A DNA stretch of 64,000 bases. Source: Acidimicrobiales bacterium. Its GTDB lineage: Bacteria > Actinomycetota > Acidimicrobiia > Acidimicrobiales > AC-14. A model generated the notes under the pieces. That model did no database searches. It saw nothing but the letters and a program-made list of their open reading frames with translations, and was not told the origin of the DNA. The stretch lies in the NCBI GenBank assembly GCA_025463925.1, contig JAODBK010000049.1, forward strand, positions 47,535 through 111,534, written 5' to 3'. The position numbers and the translations under genes were made by a program. The stretch's first letter is position 1. Each line of letters starts with the position of its first letter. Of the stretch, positions 1 to 7,756 are shown in pieces.

Positions 1-1107
1 GACGTCGTCGCCCGCCTTGGAGGCGACGAGTTCGTCGTCGTCGCCGAGGACATCGCCGACGTTGCCGATGCCACCTATCTGGCACGGCGCGTCATCGACG
101 TCGTCAGTGAGACCATCGACGTCGGCGCGCTGCAGATCAGCATCGGCGCCGCGGTCGGAGTCGCGTTGACCCACGACGGACCGGAAGCGCCGTTGCACCT
201 CCTCGCCCGAGCTGACGCCGCCATGTATCGGGCCAAGCTCCACGAAGAGTCGGCGATCGAGATCTTCGATGCCGACTTGCAGCGGCAGATGATCGAGCGC
301 GAGGACGTCGAATCCGCCCTCACCGCGGCACTGGCCGACCCATCAGGTGGCGGGCTCCAATTGCACTACCAGCCGGTGCTCGACGCCACGTCGGGCGCAA
401 TGGTGGGTGTGGAAGCGCTCATCCGTTGGGATCGGCCGGGCCACGGCTTGCTCGCTCCCGACTCGTTCATCCCGATCGCCGAGGCGACGTCGCTCATCAT
501 CGATCTCGACTGCTGGGTGCTCGCGGAAGCGACGCGCCAAGTCGTCGCATGGTCGTCGGACGACGATCTCGCCGGGGTCCCGGTGGCCGTCAACATTTCC
601 GGTCGCCACTTGCTCAGCCGCCAGCTGCCGAGCCACGTCGAAGCGGCCCTCGACGCGAGTGGCATCGACCCCCGCTTTCTCAGCATCGAGATCACCGAGA
701 CGGTGCTGCTCACCGATCTCGTCATCGCCGCCGCGGAGCTCGACGTCATTCGTGCGCTCGGGGTCAGAGTCGCCATCGACGACTTCGGCACCGGCTACAC
801 GTCCCTGGCTCACCTCCAGCACCTGCCGATCGACACGATCAAGATCGACCGTTCGTTCATCAGCCAGCTGAACGTCCGGCGGGGCAGCTCGCTGGTCCGC
901 ATCGTCACCGACCTCGGCCACGCCATCGACATCAACATCGTCGCCGAAGGTGTCGAGACGGGCCTCGAGCTGAGCGCCCTGCAGGCCATGGGCGCAGATC
1001 ACATCCAGGGCTTTCTTCTCAGCCGGCCGCTCGAGCCGGAGGCACTGGCGGTCTGGGCGCATGGACGCCCGGCTGCCGAGTCGCTCGCGCTCGCTGGTTC
1101 GGCGTGA
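1..1107 (+). CDS. GGDEF-EAL c-di-GMP turnover protein (5' truncated)
   Basis: The gene enters from the left edge in frame 1, so only the last 368 residues are seen. The window opens inside a GGDEF domain whose GGDEF motif is intact (visible residues 7-11). A complete EAL domain follows: EALIRW (residues 138-143), EITET, IDDFGTGYTSLA, KIDRSF and VAEGVET are all present. The EAL part should therefore be an active c-di-GMP phosphodiesterase, and the GGDEF part keeps its signature, so it may make c-di-GMP or bind GTP. Any sensory N-terminus lies outside the window. It is convergent with the HD-GYP/LuxR regulator, whose stop lies 5 bp away; no hairpin separates them. Confidence 0.93.
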   Translation, partial: DVVARLGGDEFVVVAEDIADVADATYLARRVIDVVSETIDVGALQISIGAAVGVALTHDGPEAPLHLLARADAAMYRAKLHEESAIEIFDADLQRQMIEREDVESALTAALADPSGGGLQLHYQPVLDATSGAMVGVEALIRWDRPGHGLLAPDSFIPIAEATSLIIDLDCWVLAEATRQVVAWSSDDDLAGVPVAVNISGRHLLSRQLPSHVEAALDASGIDPRFLSIEITETVLLTDLVIAAAELDVIRALGVRVAIDDFGTGYTSLAHLQHLPIDTIKIDRSFISQLNVRRGSSLVRIVTDLGHAIDINIVAEGVETGLELSALQAMGADHIQGFLLSRPLEPEALAVWAHGRPAAESLALAGSA

Positions 1108-1111
1108 CCGC

Positions 1112-2869
1112 CTACCGCGCCGCGGCGTCACTGGGGTAGTCGATCACGCCCTCGCGCACCGCGGTCGCCACTGCCTCGAGCTTGGAGTGGGCCTGCAGCT
1201 TGGAGAGGATGCTCTGCACGTGGTTGCGCACGGTGTTGAGCCGCAGCCCGAGGCTTTGGGCGATCTGCTTGTTCACGAGGCCCGCGACCATGAGCTCGAG
1301 GATCTCGAGCTCGCGTGGCGTGAGGTCGGCGCCCAGCCCGCGGCGGGTCGGTCGCAGCTGGCGCAAGAGCGGCACCAGCTCGGTGGGTGCGGTGATCGTT
1401 TCGCCCTCGTGGACCGAGACGATGGCCTCGAACAGCACGTCGACCGCCTCCTCCTTTTTCACGAAGCCGGAACACCCGGCGGCGATGGCCCGCACGAGCG
1501 CCTGATCGTCGGTGCGGGCAGTCAGCATGATGACCTTGACCGCAGGGATCAGCGCCTTGATCTGCTCGGTGGCCTGAGGCCCGTCGCCATCGGGCAGCTC
1601 GAAGTCCATCAAGACGACGTCGGGCGCATGGGCCAGCGTTGCGGCCACCGCGTCGGCGACGCCGCCCGCGGTCCCGACCACCTTGAGCTCGGGCCGGCTG
1701 CCGAGGAGGCGGACCAGGCTGTGGGCGAAGATCTCGTGGTCGTCGACCACGAGGATGCGGATGCGGCCGAGCGCTTCGGCAACGTCGGGGTACGCGGCAC
1801 GGATCGCGCGCAGCGATTCGATCGACGCGAAGAACGCATCCAGCAGCCGGGGCTCGAACTGCCGGCCCCGCAACTCGCCCATCATCTCCATGGCCTCCTC
1901 GAAGGTCATGGCGCGTCGGTAGACGCGGTTGGACGTGAGCGCGTCGAACACGTCGGTGACGGCCGCGATCCGGGCCTCTTCTGGGATCTCGGTGCCGGCC
2001 AGGCCCCGGGGGTAGCCGGTGCCGTCCCACCACTCGTGATGCGTCAGCGCGATGTCGGCGGCCAAGCTCAACAGCGCGGAGGTCGATCCGGCGAGGAGCT
2101 GGTAGCCGATGCGGGCGTGGTGCTGCATGGCGGTGTACTCCGCCGCCGAGAGCGCGCCCGGCTTCAACAAGATCCCGTCGGGCACGCCGATCTTCCCGAC
2201 GTCATGCAGCGCGGTGGCCAGGCGAAGGTCCTCGAGCGGTCGCGCGCGGAAGCCGACCGCTTCGGCGAGCACCACTGCGTAGCGGCTCATCCGGTCGATG
2301 TGGCGTCCGGTCTCCTCGTCGCGCAGCGACACCGCGCGGCTCAGCCGCTCGATCAGGTCACCACTGTCGTCGCCGCGCCCATCGGCTTCGAGGCCTTCCA
2401 GCACGCCACCGAGCACCCGTCCGCGCCCGATCGTGTCCTCCAGGGACCGCACGTGGCGTCGCTGGGCCAGCTCGAGGTCGCGACGTCGCAGCGCGCTGGC
2501 CAGGTTCACGAGCAACTCGTTGGTGTCGAAGGGCTTGATCACATAGCCGAATGCGCCGAGGTCGAAGGCCGCCTCGGCGGTGCCCGGGTCGTCGACCACG
2601 GTGGTCATCACGACCGCAAGGTCCGGGAAGTCTGCGGTCAGGTCCTTGAGCAACTCCATGCCGGACGTGCCGGGCATCCTGATGTCGCAGAGCACCGCCG
2701 CGACGTCGTCCTCGGCGTCGAGCACCAGCCGGGCCTGCACCGTGGTCGCGGCCTCGAGGCAGGTATAGCCATGTCCGGCCAGCATCCGTGCCGTGCTACG
2801 ACGAAAGGTCTCGTCGTCATCGACGAGCAGCACCTTGATTGCCGTTCGTTCGCCGTCGTCCCTTGGCAA
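1112..2869 (-). CDS. Fused response regulator: REC, HD-GYP, REC, LuxR-type HTH
   Basis: The 585-residue protein carries two receiver domains and two output domains. REC1 covers about residues 11-125 (phospho-acceptor D62, lysine K112). An HD-GYP c-di-GMP phosphodiesterase covers about 165-350 (HD at 222-223 in ALHDVGKIG, GYP at 285-287). REC2 covers about 370-485 (D422, K471). A LuxR/NarL helix-turn-helix covers about 515-580, beginning LTPREL. It looks like an HD-GYP regulator fused to a NarL-type transcription factor, so one protein could control both c-di-GMP breakdown and transcription. The reading frame is open throughout. Translation probably starts at a TTG directly after the TAG stop of the upstream kinase, so the pair is coupled. 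The kinase is the obvious phosphodonor, but which receiver it serves is unknown. Confidence 0.9.
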   Translation of the reverse strand: MPRDDGERTAIKVLLVDDDETFRRSTARMLAGHGYTCLEAATTVQARLVLDAEDDVAAVLCDIRMPGTSGMELLKDLTADFPDLAVVMTTVVDDPGTAEAAFDLGAFGYVIKPFDTNELLVNLASALRRRDLELAQRRHVRSLEDTIGRGRVLGGVLEGLEADGRGDDSGDLIERLSRAVSLRDEETGRHIDRMSRYAVVLAEAVGFRARPLEDLRLATALHDVGKIGVPDGILLKPGALSAAEYTAMQHHARIGYQLLAGSTSALLSLAADIALTHHEWWDGTGYPRGLAGTEIPEEARIAAVTDVFDALTSNRVYRRAMTFEEAMEMMGELRGRQFEPRLLDAFFASIESLRAIRAAYPDVAEALGRIRILVVDDHEIFAHSLVRLLGSRPELKVVGTAGGVADAVAATLAHAPDVVLMDFELPDGDGPQATEQIKALIPAVKVIMLTARTDDQALVRAIAAGCSGFVKKEEAVDVLFEAIVSVHEGETITAPTELVPLLRQLRPTRRGLGADLTPRELEILELMVAGLVNKQIAQSLGLRLNTVRNHVQSILSKLQAHSKLEAVATAVREGVIDYPSDAAAR

Positions 2870-4594
2870 CTACGAACCACCGTCCAGGACCACGCGCACC
2901 TTGCGCAGCAGATCGTCGGCCGAGAATGGCTTCTCGATGAGGAAGACGCCGGCTTCCAGCACCCCTTGGTGCACGATGACGTCCTGGCTGTAGCCGCTCA
3001 TGAAGAGCACCTTGGTTGCCGGGCGCAGCCTGGTCACCTCGACCGAGAGCTCCTTGCCCGAAAGGCCGGGCATCACGACATCGGTGAGCAGGAGGTCGAT
3101 GTCGCCCGGATGACTCTGCACGATCACCAGTGCCTCCTCGGCCTCGCCCGCGGCCAGCACCGTGTAACCGCGACTCACGAGCATCCGACGTGCCGGCTCG
3201 CGCACGATCGCTTCGTCCTCGACGAGCAGGATCGTCTCGCCCTTCGACAGCGGCACGTCGGGTTTCGCGCGGCGGGGCACTGACCCGGTGTCGGTCGTCG
3301 CCGGCAGGAGCACGCGGATGCTGGTGCCCAAGCCCATCTCGGAATAGATGGCGACGTCGCCGCCGGCTTGTCGAACGATGCCGTAGACCGTCGCCAGACC
3401 GAGGCCGGTGCCCTCGCCCGTGCGCTTGGTCGTGAAGAACGGCTCGAACGCTCGGGCGGAGACCTCGCGGGACATGCCGGTTCCCGTGTCCGACACGGTC
3501 AGCCGGACGTACCGGCCGGGCTCGATGGATCGCAGGCGGGCGTACTGAGGCTCGACGTCGAACGTCGCCGTCTCGAGGGTGAGCTCGCCGCCGGTCGGCA
3601 TCGCATCCCGGGCGTTCACCGCCAGGTTCATCAACACTTGGTCGATCTGGCCGCGATCAGCCTTGATCAACGGCAGCTCCGGCGCCAACACCGTTTGCAA
3701 GGTGTCGACGTTCTGACCGATCGTCCGGCGCAGCAGCTTCTCCATCTCTCCGACCACCGCGTTCAGGTCGAGCACTTCGGGCTGGACGGCTGTCCGGCGG
3801 CTGAAGATGAGGAGCTGGTGCGTCAAGGCCGCGGCCCGTTTGGCCACCATCGTGATCTCTTCGACGTCCTCGGCGAGGGTCACGAACGCCGCGTCCTCGG
3901 TCAAGCCGCGGTGTTCCATCTCTTCTTGGAGGCTCGCGGACACGAGGCTGGCGTAGTTCATGATCCCGGCGAGCAGGTTGTTGAAGTCGTGCGCGACGCC
4001 GCCGGCCAGGTGCCCGATGCTCTCCAATCGCTGCGCTTGGTGGAGCTGCGCCTCCAGCATCGACCGTTCCTCGTCGCGCTCTGCGCCGATGACAGTCGCC
4101 TCGAGCAGGCTCCGCTCGTCTTCGATGCGCTTCCGGTCGGTGATGTCCCGCACCGCCGCCGACACGAGCACGCCTTCTCTCGTGTTCAACGACGACAAGG
4201 AGATGTCGACGGGAAATTCCGTGCCGTCCTTGCGCCGCGCCATCGGTTCGAGTCCGGCACCCATCGGGCGCGGCGTCGGATTGGCGAAGTACGACTTGCG
4301 ATGACCCGGATGCACCGCTCGGGCCCGGTGCGGGATGAGTGTGTCGAGCGGGAGCCCGAGCAGTTCCTCGCTGGAGTAGCCGAAGAGCGACTCCGCTTGC
4401 GGGTTCGCCAGGTGGATCACGCCGTCGGCGTCGACCGCGATGATTGCGTCCTGCGCCGCTTCGAGAAGGCCTGGGAACCTGGCCTCGGTCTTCTGGCGCT
4501 CCGAAGTGACGACGCCCGCGTCGGAGTCAGCGTCGAGCAAGTCCCCTGAAGAGGGCGAGGGCAACCGCGGCATCGAGTGGCTTGTCGCGTCCAT
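2870..4594 (-). CDS. PAS-containing hybrid sensor histidine kinase
   Basis: The protein has 574 residues and no membrane segment, so it is a cytosolic sensor. A PAS domain lies at about residues 40-160. The dimerisation/phospho-acceptor helix contains GGVAHDFNNLL with H202. The HATPase domain has an N box around N327, DTGTGM (369-374), FEPFFTTK (383-390) and GTGLGL (395-400). A C-terminal receiver has D505 and K555. This order is typical of soluble hybrid kinases that autophosphorylate and pass phosphate to their own receiver and then onward. The ATG is preceded by a GGAAAGG-like ribosome binding site. The downstream double-receiver regulator starts immediately after its stop, so the two form a two-gene operon. 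The ligand of the PAS domain cannot be predicted. Confidence 0.92.
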   Translation of the reverse strand: MDATSHSMPRLPSPSSGDLLDADSDAGVVTSERQKTEARFPGLLEAAQDAIIAVDADGVIHLANPQAESLFGYSSEELLGLPLDTLIPHRARAVHPGHRKSYFANPTPRPMGAGLEPMARRKDGTEFPVDISLSSLNTREGVLVSAAVRDITDRKRIEDERSLLEATVIGAERDEERSMLEAQLHQAQRLESIGHLAGGVAHDFNNLLAGIMNYASLVSASLQEEMEHRGLTEDAAFVTLAEDVEEITMVAKRAAALTHQLLIFSRRTAVQPEVLDLNAVVGEMEKLLRRTIGQNVDTLQTVLAPELPLIKADRGQIDQVLMNLAVNARDAMPTGGELTLETATFDVEPQYARLRSIEPGRYVRLTVSDTGTGMSREVSARAFEPFFTTKRTGEGTGLGLATVYGIVRQAGGDVAIYSEMGLGTSIRVLLPATTDTGSVPRRAKPDVPLSKGETILLVEDEAIVREPARRMLVSRGYTVLAAGEAEEALVIVQSHPGDIDLLLTDVVMPGLSGKELSVEVTRLRPATKVLFMSGYSQDVIVHQGVLEAGVFLIEKPFSADDLLRKVRVVLDGGS

Positions 4595-4639
4595 CGGACG
4601 CCTTTCCTTCCGCCGGGTGAATCTGATGCCCAGGGTACG

Positions 4640-7417
4640 TCATACCGGACTTCTTACGGTCTCGGCGCGTCTAGGACAAATGTCTAGATGTCCTCGGTAC
4701 CGACGAGCGGCGACTCCGAGGACGAGCAGGAGGACGGCGACGCCTCGCGGGATCGATTCACCGGTCGCCGGGAGGACGGCGTGCGTCGTCGAGCCCGCGG
4801 CCGCACCCGCGGCGACGCCACGACACGCGTCGCGTGCCGCGGTGAACGGCACGGTGAGGTCCGATCCGAAGGAGCCGCCGTCGTCGAGATGCAGCACCGC
4901 CTCGGCGTCGGCTTGGTAGGCCGGCGCGGTCATCCGCATCGGCTTGAACCGGTACGCCTCGTACAGCGCGCGCTGATCCTCGAAATGCGGCGGCGGCGGT
5001 CCACCGAGGCCGAGCTGTGCCGACGCCGCGGCCGAGTCGGCGGCCCAGTTGCCCGGGGGCTCGATGTTCTCGCCGACACCGGCGCGAGGATCGACGATCT
5101 GGGAGTAGGAGCCGTGGTCCATCCCCTTCACCGGTGGTGGCGCCAGCACGCCGATCGCGGTGAACGGCTCGGTCGGGAACGGCCGATGCCAGCGGTTCGT
5201 GTCCGACGTCTTGAACTCCTTGGTCAGCTGCGCGAGCACCGCGGACACCGCGTTGCGGATCACGGCGTCGGGGTCGGACACGAAGCGGTACGCGGTGCGG
5301 CCGGCGAGGGCGTCGTAGGCCGCCGAGATCTGGTTGAGGTACCCGCCGTTCGGCAACAGGCCGCCGGCGACGTCACCGAACACCGCCTTCACCAGCTCGG
5401 TGCCGAGCGGCACCGGGAAGCCGGCGGTCGGCGGCGCGTAGTTCATGTTGTCCAACTCGAAGATGGTGAGCCCGGCGTGGTCCTCCTTGCCGTCGCCGTC
5501 GGCGTCGGTGCGCGCGAAGCCGCCGCCCTTCCACGACTCGAGGAGCGCCAGCGCCTGCACGATGGCCGGGTCGTTCGATCCGCGCAGGGCGTGCTCGAAG
5601 AGCGGGAAGAACGTCGATGCATACGGGTCGTCGCCTTCGAGGAAGTGGCGGTTCACGGCTTCGAGCGTCGCGACGGTCGCTCCGTGCTGCGCGTCGAGCA
5701 GCTGCTGGTCATGGCCGATGCGCGAGGCCACGCCGGCACCCACCTGTGACGGGTTGGGCCACCACGAGATCGGCTTGGTCTCCGTTCCCTGGTTGGTGGC
5801 GACGTAGCCACTCGGCGGATCGACGACGTGGGGCATCTGGCAGGCGCTGAGAAATCCCTTCCACTCGGCGTCGCCGGTGCCCGGCATCGGGAATCGGCGA
5901 TCGGTTCCCGGCCTGACCGGCTGCAGTCCGGCGAGGCGGTATGCCAGGTGGCCTTCGGTGTCGACGTAGGTGATGTTGAACGTGGCGGTCAGCGCGTCGG
6001 ACGCGGCGTCGAAACCGGCCATCGATGTGCTGAGGTTCCAACCGAGTGTCCCCGTGAGGCTGCCGAGGAACACGCCGGTCTGGGCGCGCCTGTACGCCAA
6101 GCCAAGGTGGTCGGCCGAGTCGACCTGGCTGATCGGGCCGTGCACCGTGTAGTCGTAGGTCTCGGTGATGACTTGCGGGGGACACGGCCCGGCCGGAAGC
6201 CCGGCGACCTTGCAACCCACGGGCGACTTGACGACATAGGTCGTCGAGCGCCGCACGGTGTCGCGCCATTGGCCGTCGAAGAAGTAGCGGTGAGGGTTCT
6301 GCGGGTCGAGCCGCTCCACGTAGAGATCGGCCTGGTCACCCATGTTGCCGGCGACCAGGCTCCACGCGTGCTGGTTGCACCAGCCGACGCCGAGACCCGG
6401 ACCGAGACCGGGCACGGTGAAGCCCTCACAGTCGAGGTGCCCGGCGATGTGCCAGCCCACTTCGTAGAAGATCGGTGGCGCCTCGAGTCCCGACTGCGGC
6501 GAGCCGAGCAGAAGGCCACCGCCGTTCGCCGTCCGCGCGCCCGACAACCCTGCGGCGTACGAGCCGATCCTCGGGAGCGGGATGTGGAACGCGTCGAGCA
6601 CCGCTCTGGCGGTCGCGGCGTCGCTGGTCTGCGCGGCGGCGGCGGAGTACAGACCCGGCAGGCCCATCACCGACTGCTGGCCGGCGGTGGGCGCGCGCAC
6701 GTCGTAGCCGGCGTCGCGGGGCACGGGCGGGCCCTCGCCGGGCGCCACCGCGCTGGGCGCGTCCGCAGTGGTCGGCGGGTCCATGTCGTTGAAGGCCTTC
6801 AGGCCGCTCACCGGGCCGAGATGGGCGGTGAGGGCGCTCAACAACTTGGCGTTGTCCATCTCTCCCGCGGCGCCCTCGCCGCCGAAGTTGACCATCGTGA
6901 ACACCATGTCGACGGTGACGGAGTCCTCGGGCTTCCACGGTTCCCAGGGATCGCCGAGTGCGGGGAACAGGATCGAGGCCGTCGCCGGGTTGGCCAACGT
7001 CTCGATGGCGCCTTGGTTGACGCCCGCCGCGTAGGCCGCGTAGAGCGACTTCAGCTGCGGGCTGAGTCGTTGGTACTGACCCTCGATGTCGTTGGGCAGC
7101 ACGAACTCCCGACGGGTGAACCGATCGGCCGGCAGCATCGACGGGCCGATGAGCTCGGACAGCCGACCCTGGCCGAGCTTCCGGATAGCGTCCATCTCGA
7201 ACAGGCGGTCCTTCGCGGTGAGATACCCGGTCGCCCACGACAGCCCTTGCAGGTTGGCGGCCTCGATGTGCCCGACGCCGTAGTGGTCGCGGTAGATCGT
7301 GATCGCCGAACGGCTCGTCTGCGCGCCCGCCGGTTGGTCACGCGGAAACAGCACGGGTGCCGCGAGCAGCAGGACGACCGCGGCGAGACGGAGCGTTGTT
7401 CCCCCAGGACGGCGCAC
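4640..7417 (-). CDS. Penicillin-acylase-family Ntn hydrolase with LPATG wall-anchor signal
   Basis: The protein has 925 residues and a GTG start. An N-terminal signal peptide (RR followed by a hydrophobic run and AGA) indicates export. The sequence follows the penicillin/acyl-homoserine-lactone acylase fold: an alpha-chain start (YRDHYGVGHIEA), a spacer, then IGSYAAG with S286 as the expected N-terminal nucleophile of the beta chain after autoprocessing. The C-terminus has LPATG (882-886), a hydrophobic stretch and a basic RRYR tail, which is the layout of a sortase sorting signal. It is therefore probably a cell-wall-attached amidase. The substrate may be a beta-lactam side chain, an acyl-homoserine lactone or another N-acyl compound. 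No sortase gene is visible in the window. Confidence 0.9.
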   Translation of the reverse strand: MRRPGGTTLRLAAVVLLLAAPVLFPRDQPAGAQTSRSAITIYRDHYGVGHIEAANLQGLSWATGYLTAKDRLFEMDAIRKLGQGRLSELIGPSMLPADRFTRREFVLPNDIEGQYQRLSPQLKSLYAAYAAGVNQGAIETLANPATASILFPALGDPWEPWKPEDSVTVDMVFTMVNFGGEGAAGEMDNAKLLSALTAHLGPVSGLKAFNDMDPPTTADAPSAVAPGEGPPVPRDAGYDVRAPTAGQQSVMGLPGLYSAAAAQTSDAATARAVLDAFHIPLPRIGSYAAGLSGARTANGGGLLLGSPQSGLEAPPIFYEVGWHIAGHLDCEGFTVPGLGPGLGVGWCNQHAWSLVAGNMGDQADLYVERLDPQNPHRYFFDGQWRDTVRRSTTYVVKSPVGCKVAGLPAGPCPPQVITETYDYTVHGPISQVDSADHLGLAYRRAQTGVFLGSLTGTLGWNLSTSMAGFDAASDALTATFNITYVDTEGHLAYRLAGLQPVRPGTDRRFPMPGTGDAEWKGFLSACQMPHVVDPPSGYVATNQGTETKPISWWPNPSQVGAGVASRIGHDQQLLDAQHGATVATLEAVNRHFLEGDDPYASTFFPLFEHALRGSNDPAIVQALALLESWKGGGFARTDADGDGKEDHAGLTIFELDNMNYAPPTAGFPVPLGTELVKAVFGDVAGGLLPNGGYLNQISAAYDALAGRTAYRFVSDPDAVIRNAVSAVLAQLTKEFKTSDTNRWHRPFPTEPFTAIGVLAPPPVKGMDHGSYSQIVDPRAGVGENIEPPGNWAADSAAASAQLGLGGPPPPHFEDQRALYEAYRFKPMRMTAPAYQADAEAVLHLDDGGSFGSDLTVPFTAARDACRGVAAGAAAGSTTHAVLPATGESIPRGVAVLLLVLGVAARRYRGHLDICPRRAETVRSPV

Positions 7418-7433
7418 GCCGTCACGCTAGTTC

Positions 7434-7451
7434 CCTGACGCGGGCGTCAGG
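7434..7451. repeat. 18-bp inverted repeat upstream of the acylase start
   Basis: CCTGACGC and GCGTCAGG form perfect 8-bp arms around a GG centre. On the minus strand it sits between the stop of the small helical protein and the GTG of the acylase, 17 bp before that start. It could be an operator for the acylase or a terminator for the genes upstream; there is no T tract to favour termination. Confidence 0.4.
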
Positions 7452-7512
7452 CTGTCGTGCTCGGCCGAGCGTTTCGCGGAGACGGGTCTCGCGGCCAACT
7501 CGTCCGAGATCG

Positions 7513-7698
7513 TCACCGCGCTTCGAGAGCCTCCACTCGCTCGTTCAGCTCGGAGATGACGGCCGCCATCTCCACGGCGAGCTCGCCGACGATGGCCAGC
7601 ACGACCACGGTGACCTCAGCCAGCTCTTCCTCGGTTGCCTTGTGCTTGCCGCGGTGCATGGCATCGTGCAGGCGGTTCTTGACGTGGTCCTTGTCCAT
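7513..7698 (-). CDS. Small helical protein of unknown function (61 aa)
   Basis: This short gene has a clear AAGGTG ribosome binding site 6 bp before its ATG. The product is a 61-residue charged protein beginning MDKDHVKNRL. A central hydrophobic stretch (about residues 28-48) lies between charged ends, and the C-terminal leucine pattern (ISELNERVEALEA) could form a coiled coil. It might be one membrane-spanning helix or an amphipathic assembly helix. It follows the sensor kinase gene on the same strand, 35 bp after that stop, with the palindromic repeat at 7717-7755 between them. I do not recognise a family; a small protein accessory to the two-component system is only a guess. Confidence 0.6.
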   Translation of the reverse strand: MDKDHVKNRLHDAMHRGKHKATEEELAEVTVVVLAIVGELAVEMAAVISELNERVEALEAR

Positions 7699-7710
7699 CC
7701 CGCACCTTAC

Positions 7711-7756
7711 GTTTTTGCCTCCCGCCGAGCGCGTCATCCGCGCTCGGGGGGAGGCA
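7711..7756. repeat. REP-like palindromic element, copy 1
   Basis: A 17-bp arm at 7717-7733 pairs with 7739-7755 with one mismatch around a 5-nt loop. The arm begins GCCTCCC and ends CGAGCGCG, and a T run precedes it on the plus strand. The stop codon of the sensor kinase lies in the loop. A closely similar element lies at 61221-61266, including the T run and the loop-proximal CGAGCGCG/CGCGCTCG core. No T tract follows the hairpin on either strand, so it does not look like a classic intrinsic terminator, though it could still stabilise or end the transcript. Confidence 0.6.

Noticed and set aside
4670..4688. TCTAG-N9-CTAGA near-palindrome upstream of the hybrid kinase
   Set aside because: It lies inside the 3' coding part of the acylase gene and its inner bases are not symmetric; there is no independent support for an operator.
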